From: Conidiobolus incongruus B7586
Taxonomy: Eukaryota; Entomophthoromycota; Entomophthoromycetes; Entomophthorales; Conidiobolaceae
Direction: 5' to 3'
Length of the DNA stretch: 11,203 nt
NCBI GenBank assembly: GCA_000697335.1
Contig: JNEM01012966.1
Span: 1-11,203 of the forward strand
The notes below the pieces were generated by a model. It saw only the letters and a list, made by a program, of their open reading frames with translations, made no database searches and had not been told where the DNA came from. Below are positions 7,039 to 11,203 of the stretch, piece after piece. Position numbers and translations under genes: made by a program. Each line of letters starts with the position of its first letter. Positions within the stretch are counted from its first letter, which is position 1.

Positions 7039-8715
7039 ATGGAATTCAAAAAAGTCGGTATTTTAGGAGGAGGCCAATTGGGCCGTATGATGGTCGAGGC
7101 TTCACATCGTTTAGGTCTCCAAGTAACTATTCTAGATCAACCAGACAACTGTCCTGCTAAACAATTGTCATCTGTCGTCCCTCATGTCGATGGTGCTTTT
7201 AAGGACCCTGTCAAAATTAAAGAGTTAAGACAGAGTGTCGATGTTGTTACTGTTGAAATCGAACATATTGACGTATCTGCTCTCAAAGAGATTGATGCTG
7301 AGAATCCTGGATCTGTTCAACCCACTCCTTTCACCTTAGAAACCATCCAAGACAAATACCTCCAAAAGGTCCACCTGAGCAAATCCAATATTCCTCTTCC
7401 TGAATTCAAAGAAGTCAAGTCAGTTGAGGAAGTTGGCAAATTGGCCCAATCCTGGGGATATCCAATTATGGTCAAGAGCAAAAAACTTGCCTATGATGGA
7501 AGAGGTAACTTCCCTATCAAATCTCAGTCTGAATTATCTACTCTAGAATCTTTGTTCAAGCAGAATCCTGAAGGATTTTATGTTGAAAGATGGGTCCCAT
7601 ATGTCAAAGAGTTAGCTATTATGGTTGTCCGTAATACCAATGGAGAAGTCGTCTCCTACCCCGTTGTGGAAACCATCCAAAAAGATAACATCTGCCATCT
7701 AGTCATTGCCCCTGCCGTTATTTCTGGTTCCATTTCTGACGAAGCTAAAAAGGTTGCTGAAAATGCTATTAAATCTTTTGATGGTGCTGGCATTTTTGGT
7801 GTGGAGATGTTTTTATTAGATAATGGAAAGATCCTCCTGAATGAAATTGCGCCCAGACCCCACAACTCTGGTCATTACACCATTGAAGCTTGCGAAACCT
7901 CTCAATTTGAAAACCACTTACGTGCTGTAGCTGGACTTCCTTTAGGAAGTGGAAATATGAAGGTCAACTGCTCTGCTATGATTAATTTATTAGGTGATAG
8001 CGAAAGTATGGCCTCTATGCAAAACATCGTCAACCAATCTTTACAAGTTCCTGGAACCACTTGCCACTGGTATGGTAAGGTCCAATCCCGCAAAGGTAGA
8101 AAGATGGGACACATCACTCTCGTTGCCCAAGATTTCATCCAATTGCGCGATCGTTTAGCTCGCGTCCTTGCTAGCTTCCCTGATCCTGACAACTATACTC
8201 CCTCCATGCAATTACCTGCTGAAGTAGGAATTATCATGGGGTCTGATTCAGATTTACCTGTGATGACAGCAGCTGCAGAAGTTCTCGAGGAATTCGAGGT
8301 TCCCTTTGAGGTTACTATTGTAAGTGCCCATAGAACTCCTGATCGTATGGTTGATTATGCTCGCCAAGCTCATCTTAGAGGTATGAAAGTTATCATTGCT
8401 GGGGCTGGAGGCGCTGCTCATCTTCCTGGTATGGTAGCAAGTATGACACCACTTCCTGTTATTGGTGTTCCTGTTTGTGGTAAGCATTTAGATGGTGTAG
8501 ATTCATTACACTCCATTGTCCAAATGCCCCGCGGTGTCCCTGTTGCCACTGTGGCCATTAATAATGCTACCAATGCTGGTTTGCTTGCCGTCAGAACATT
8601 AGGATGTAGCAACCCTGCTTATTTGGAAAGAATGAACAAATACCAACAAGGAATGAAAGATCAAGTTTTGAAGAAGGCCGATAGATTAGAGCAAGTTGGT
8701 TACAAGAACTATTAA
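7039..8715 (+). CDS. ADE2: Phosphoribosylaminoimidazole carboxylase, PurK-PurE fusion (ADE2)
   Basis: Cytosolic enzyme of purine synthesis that carboxylates AIR to CAIR: the N-terminal PurK domain uses ATP and bicarbonate to make N5-CAIR and the C-terminal PurE domain moves the carboxyl group. The 558 residues match the fungal length (yeast Ade2 is 571). PurK starts with the nucleotide-type loop [11 protein letters not shown] (7-17), followed by the ATP-grasp with [13 protein letters not shown] (145-157) and the conserved [14 protein letters not shown] (268-281). PurE starts near 396 with GIIMGSDSD (397-405), then SAHRTP (429-434, H431) and [11 protein letters not shown] (454-464); these are the expected active-site segments. 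The start has A at -3, G at +4 and a TATA box 52 nt upstream. No intron is needed and no key residue is missing. The gene is much richer in G+C than its surroundings and prefers C-ending codons, as highly expressed genes do, except in a block at about 8221-8517. Loss of this enzyme in yeasts leads to a red pigment from accumulated AIR. Confidence 0.98.
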   Translation: MEFKKVGILGGGQLGRMMVEASHRLGLQVTILDQPDNCPAKQLSSVVPHVDGAFKDPVKIKELRQSVDVVTVEIEHIDVSALKEIDAENPGSVQPTPFTLETIQDKYLQKVHLSKSNIPLPEFKEVKSVEEVGKLAQSWGYPIMVKSKKLAYDGRGNFPIKSQSELSTLESLFKQNPEGFYVERWVPYVKELAIMVVRNTNGEVVSYPVVETIQKDNICHLVIAPAVISGSISDEAKKVAENAIKSFDGAGIFGVEMFLLDNGKILLNEIAPRPHNSGHYTIEACETSQFENHLRAVAGLPLGSGNMKVNCSAMINLLGDSESMASMQNIVNQSLQVPGTTCHWYGKVQSRKGRKMGHITLVAQDFIQLRDRLARVLASFPDPDNYTPSMQLPAEVGIIMGSDSDLPVMTAAAEVLEEFEVPFEVTIVSAHRTPDRMVDYARQAHLRGMKVIIAGAGGAAHLPGMVASMTPLPVIGVPVCGKHLDGVDSLHSIVQMPRGVPVATVAINNATNAGLLAVRTLGCSNPAYLERMNKYQQGMKDQVLKKADRLEQVGYKNY

Positions 8716-8782
8716 GAGCTAGTTTGGAATATCACTTTTAAATAATATAAATAATTAAAATAGAACTATATCAACAATATAT

Positions 8783-8809
8783 TATTAATGAATACCCCCA
8801 CTATTAATA
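8783..8809 (+). repeat. Hairpin with C-rich loop in the ADE2 3' flank
   Basis: TATTAAT (8783-8789) pairs with ATTAATA (8803-8809) around a 13-nt loop that contains five C in a row. It starts 68 nt after the ADE2 stop, about the same distance as the hairpin after the phosducin-like gene. A run of five C is rare in this spacer. Function is unknown. Confidence 0.35.
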
Positions 8810-9395
8810 TATGCATCCTTGGTCATTGGTTATATTTGATAACTGTCATGTATATATATTCGTATAATTTTCAACTTCTAAATTTTTTTGAAATAATTAT
8901 AACTTGAGAAATTATTTTGATTTACAAACAATACCGGATACTAGTTTTTCAGCGATTCTACAATAATATATTTTTCAAAAACAGGAACTTTACTAATATT
9001 TAGTATTTTATATATGTAACTAAAAAGGATATTCATACATTTACATTGAAATGTTTATCTACAGGAGTCTAAGTTGAACTTTAACCTTTTATATTTTATA
9101 TAATAAATTGCTTTCAGTTTGAAAAGATGATTAGTCAATATTTCAATTATATTCCAATAATTCAATGATCATATAATTTTGAATTATGATTGATTCAAAA
9201 TAAATTAAAAATATATTATGATTTTTGATTGAAACAAATTCATATAACAATAGTATTGAACTCTAAAAAATTAACACATCCTTTATTTAATTATATTTAA
9301 ATATCAAAATGTGAATTTATCATCTTATTCCGATTTTAATCGAATCATAATAAATGAAAAATCCTTTTGAATTTCAAATTTACTAAGCATTGATT

Positions 9396-9417
9396 AACCA
9401 TAAATTTCATTATGGTT
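9396..9417. repeat. 8-bp inverted repeat upstream of the homeobox gene
   Basis: AACCATAA (9396-9403) and TTATGGTT (9410-9417) are exact reverse complements with a 6-nt spacer, directly before the ATTGTT cluster. It could be part of the same control region. Confidence 0.4.
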
Positions 9418-9418
9418 T

Positions 9419-9605
9419 ATTGTTCAATTATATTTTTATTATTGATTTGAATTAACTATATTACATCATTACAAATTAAAAACAACTAACAATAAAATAA
9501 TCCTTTGTCAAAATAATACAATTAAACAATCAAATTATAATTGTCCTTATGACTATTGTTTAATACATTGTTAAGAATCAAATTACAAATTCTATTATTA
9601 TTGTT
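9419..9605. promoter_or_regulatory. Cluster of ATTGTT/AACAAT hexamers in the homeobox promoter
   Basis: ATTGTT or its complement AACAAT occurs at 9419-9424, 9488-9493, 9525-9530, 9555-9560, 9567-9572 and 9600-9605, six times in 187 bases, with two further ATTGT/ACAAT cores at 9518 and 9540. At about 80% A+T I expect well under one. ATTGTT is the core bound by SOX-type HMG-box proteins, and HMG-box mating-type and Ste11 factors of fungi bind related cores. Two copies form a 10-bp inverted repeat, ATTAAACAAT (9521-9530) and ATTGTTTAAT (9555-9564); TAAACA also resembles a forkhead core. The cluster ends about 120 bases before the ATG. Confidence 0.45.
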
Positions 9606-9674
9606 AAATAATCTGAAAATAATTTATCAAGGGCTAAATCATAAATTAATGTCAAATTCATCAATTTAATTATG

Positions 9675-9684
9675 TATATAAATA
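9675..9684 (+). promoter_or_regulatory. TATA box of the homeobox gene
   Basis: TATATAAATA ends 39 nt before the ATG at 9724 and is identical over ten bases to the element before the phosducin-like gene. Confidence 0.6.
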
Positions 9685-9723
9685 TAATATCCCTGAAGAG
9701 TATAATTTAATAACATCAATAAT

Positions 9724-10404
9724 ATGATGGAATTGCTACAGTACTGTGATCAAGAAAATTACCTTAAATTAATTCAGCATCCTTTGTTACCTTCAGTCCT
9801 GGATTTGATGAATTTGAAACATAGCTTGACATTAGGTCAAACGTCTAACTTCATTCCTAAATTCACTCAGGTCATAAACAGTGTATTGGACCAGTTATCG
9901 GGAAATGAAAGTAGCATCCATGAACTGGACATCTTCATGCGCCATTTGACTATTGGATTAATTGATCAAGTGTGGGAATTGCGATCCATCTACAACGATT
10001 TCAGTTTGCAACTCGATGACATCTATCCCCAGCAATTGAATTCATCTGAAAGTCAATTTTCAGAAGAGAATTCAATTTGCTCCAACATTCACTTCTCAGA
10101 CTCTTCATACGTGAATCATAAACCAAAAAGAAAATCAACGCGCAAAGCAAATCACCCTCAAGACGTGATTCTTTTATTAAAGGACTGGCTATTAAATAAT
10201 AAAGAGAATCCTTACCCAACCACTCAGGAAAAGCTGGAATTATGCGCTAAAACTGGACTAACTGTGACTCAGCTAAATGATTGGTTTGTGAATGCACGAA
10301 GACGAATCTTAGGAAGAGTGGGACAATTCACTAATCATAATAATCGCTCACCTCAGATGAACAGTAATCATAATAATATCAGTCATAATTTGCAATCAAA
10401 TTAA
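9724..10404 (+). CDS. TALE homeodomain protein with a MEINOX-like N-terminal domain
   Basis: A complete, intronless 226-residue protein, probably a nuclear transcription factor. The homeodomain spans about residues 137-199 and is of the three-residue-loop (TALE) class: helix 1 VILLLKDWLLNN, loop NPYPT (162-166), then TGLTVTQLNDWFVNARRRI (177-195). The invariant residues W187, F188, N190 and R192 are present, and V189 takes the specificity position 50. A basic run KPKRKSTRK (133-141) at the start of the domain can contact DNA and act as a nuclear signal. Residues 13-93 resemble the MEINOX domain of MEIS/PREP proteins: IQHPLLPSVLDLM (17-29), an FIPKFTQVINSVLDQL segment (43-58) and ELDIFM followed by a helix ending IYNDF (67-93). 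The tail from about 202 is rich in N, H and S. Two ATGs stand side by side and either could be used. MEINOX domains normally bind partner TALE proteins, so a heterodimer is a fair guess. Being a TALE protein is firm; the MEINOX reading is by eye. Confidence 0.92.
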   Translation: MMELLQYCDQENYLKLIQHPLLPSVLDLMNLKHSLTLGQTSNFIPKFTQVINSVLDQLSGNESSIHELDIFMRHLTIGLIDQVWELRSIYNDFSLQLDDIYPQQLNSSESQFSEENSICSNIHFSDSSYVNHKPKRKSTRKANHPQDVILLLKDWLLNNKENPYPTTQEKLELCAKTGLTVTQLNDWFVNARRRILGRVGQFTNHNNRSPQMNSNHNNISHNLQSN

Positions 10405-10826
10405 TAATACATATATAAATATAAATCAATTATCATAATCTATGTTATTCATATGAGTTTTAATCTGTATATTAATTAATTAGTAAAATTATTCTCAAAC
10501 AATATTAAATAATCAATTTAATGCTTAACTCAACGAGAGTTCAATCAAATATTTAATAGTAATATATACCAACAATCTTCATATTATTATATTTTATTAG
10601 TGATAATTTTTTACTAAATTGATATTCAATTTCACAATCTAGATTAAAAAATTTGAAACAAGCATTATAACAATTCAACAAATTCATATTTAAAATTCAT
10701 TATAAATTTAATTCAACTTTTAAAACTAAATGTAAATTGATTAAATGCTTTGCTTAATTTCATTTATTTAATCATAAAATTGCCATATTTTAATAAAATG
10801 AGTTAAATTTTGAAATAAAGTTACTA

Positions 10827-10865
10827 AAGCTCTGTGAGCTTATTATATCATGAAATTGATTTCAT
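10827..10865. repeat. Two adjacent small hairpins
   Basis: AAGCTC/GAGCTT (10827-10832 and 10836-10841, loop TGT) is followed after eight bases by ATGAAAT/ATTTCAT (10850-10856 and 10859-10865, two-base centre). The first has three G-C pairs out of six. Their closeness is mildly unusual; no role can be assigned. Confidence 0.35.
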
Positions 10866-11092
10866 TTCTTTATTATTTCACCATATTTATCATTTTATTG
10901 AATTATTTATAATGTATATAAAAATATCTATATAATCAAATTAGTTAAATATAAATCATTATTCATATAATTTAAAAAATACCATTATATATAATAATAT
11001 TAAAATAAATAAAGATTATTTATGTAATTTTTGTTTAACAAAAAATATACAATTATTTAAAAATATAATATTGATTATAAAACCCCATAACA

Positions 11093-11113
11093 ATATATAT
11101 ATATATATATATA
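11093..11113. repeat. (AT)n dinucleotide repeat
   Basis: Twenty-one bases of strictly alternating A and T, about ten units. A simple microsatellite. Confidence 0.8.
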
Positions 11114-11203
11114 ATAATTTATTTAAATTAAATATTATAATATTATCAAATTCTTTGACCAATTTAAATTCTAAAGTTAGTATAATAATGAATATTTAAT
11201 ATT

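Larger units (their letters stand above)
8716..9418. other. AT-rich spacer after ADE2, no gene seen
   Basis: The stretch holds the ADE2 3' flank and then featureless AT-rich DNA. I see no coding signal, tRNA or mobile element. Two small hairpins are listed separately. Confidence 0.55.
10405..11203. other. AT-rich 3' flank of the homeobox gene, no gene seen
   Basis: I see no open frame or RNA gene. The first hundred bases are the probable 3' untranslated region. Two adjacent hairpins and one dinucleotide repeat are listed separately. Confidence 0.55.

Noticed and set aside
7656-8612. Several open frames of 64-96 codons on the minus strand opposite ADE2
   Set aside because: They lie wholly inside the well-supported ADE2 coding sequence, have no recognisable domain, and are expected as by-products of its codon choice.
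10001-10219. 72-codon minus-strand open frame inside the homeobox gene
   Set aside because: It overlaps the conserved homeodomain coding region on the opposite strand and has no family features.
11028-11044. TTTTTGTT/AACAAAAA palindrome around one base
   Set aside because: A T-run opposite an A-run gives this easily in AT-rich DNA; a one-base centre cannot form an RNA hairpin.

Overview
This AT-rich eukaryotic window looks fungal. The strongest evidence is a fused PurK-PurE purine enzyme (fungal ADE2 order), a single-finger C2H2 regulator of a type common in fungi, a TALE homeobox gene, and a phosducin-like gene with three introns of 50-52 nt. Sampled non-coding DNA is about 18% G+C (11 of 60 at 5881-5940) against about 43% in ADE2 (26 of 60 at 7681-7740). 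Such composition, short introns and wide gene spacing suggest an early-diverging AT-rich lineage, for example Entomophthoromycotina or another zoosporic or zygomycete group. That placement is inference and could be wrong.

Layout: (1) 524-1306, minus strand, a four-exon PLP2/PDCL3-type phosducin-like co-chaperone gene, reconstructed here as 209 residues. (2) 1307-2563, a spacer unusually rich in dyad symmetry, with TATA-like boxes and short protein-like open stretches on the plus strand; it may hide a small gene, a relic or a non-coding RNA. (3) 2564-3127, minus strand, an intronless 187-residue C2H2 zinc-finger protein, preceded by a strongly strand-asymmetric promoter or leader. (4) 3421-6930, about 3.5 kb in which I find no gene, tRNA or recognisable transposon. 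(5) 7039-8715, plus strand, a complete intronless ADE2. (6) 8716-9723, spacer and promoter of the next gene, with a dense cluster of ATTGTT/AACAAT hexamers. (7) 9724-10404, plus strand, a 226-residue TALE homeodomain protein whose N-terminal half resembles the MEINOX domain of animal MEIS proteins. (8) 10405-11203, AT-rich DNA with small hairpins and an (AT)n run.

The four genes do not form a pathway: one is a protein-folding helper, one a housekeeping purine enzyme, and two are DNA-binding regulators. They do share core promoter architecture. Each has a perfect TATAAATA 39-67 nt before its ATG on the sense strand, which also supports the chosen starts. No virus-like element, CRISPR array, rRNA or tRNA was recognised. 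The most interesting observations are the MEINOX-like domain in the homeobox protein, a sharply bounded codon-usage block inside ADE2, the shared TATA element, and the possible hidden transcription unit between the first two genes.
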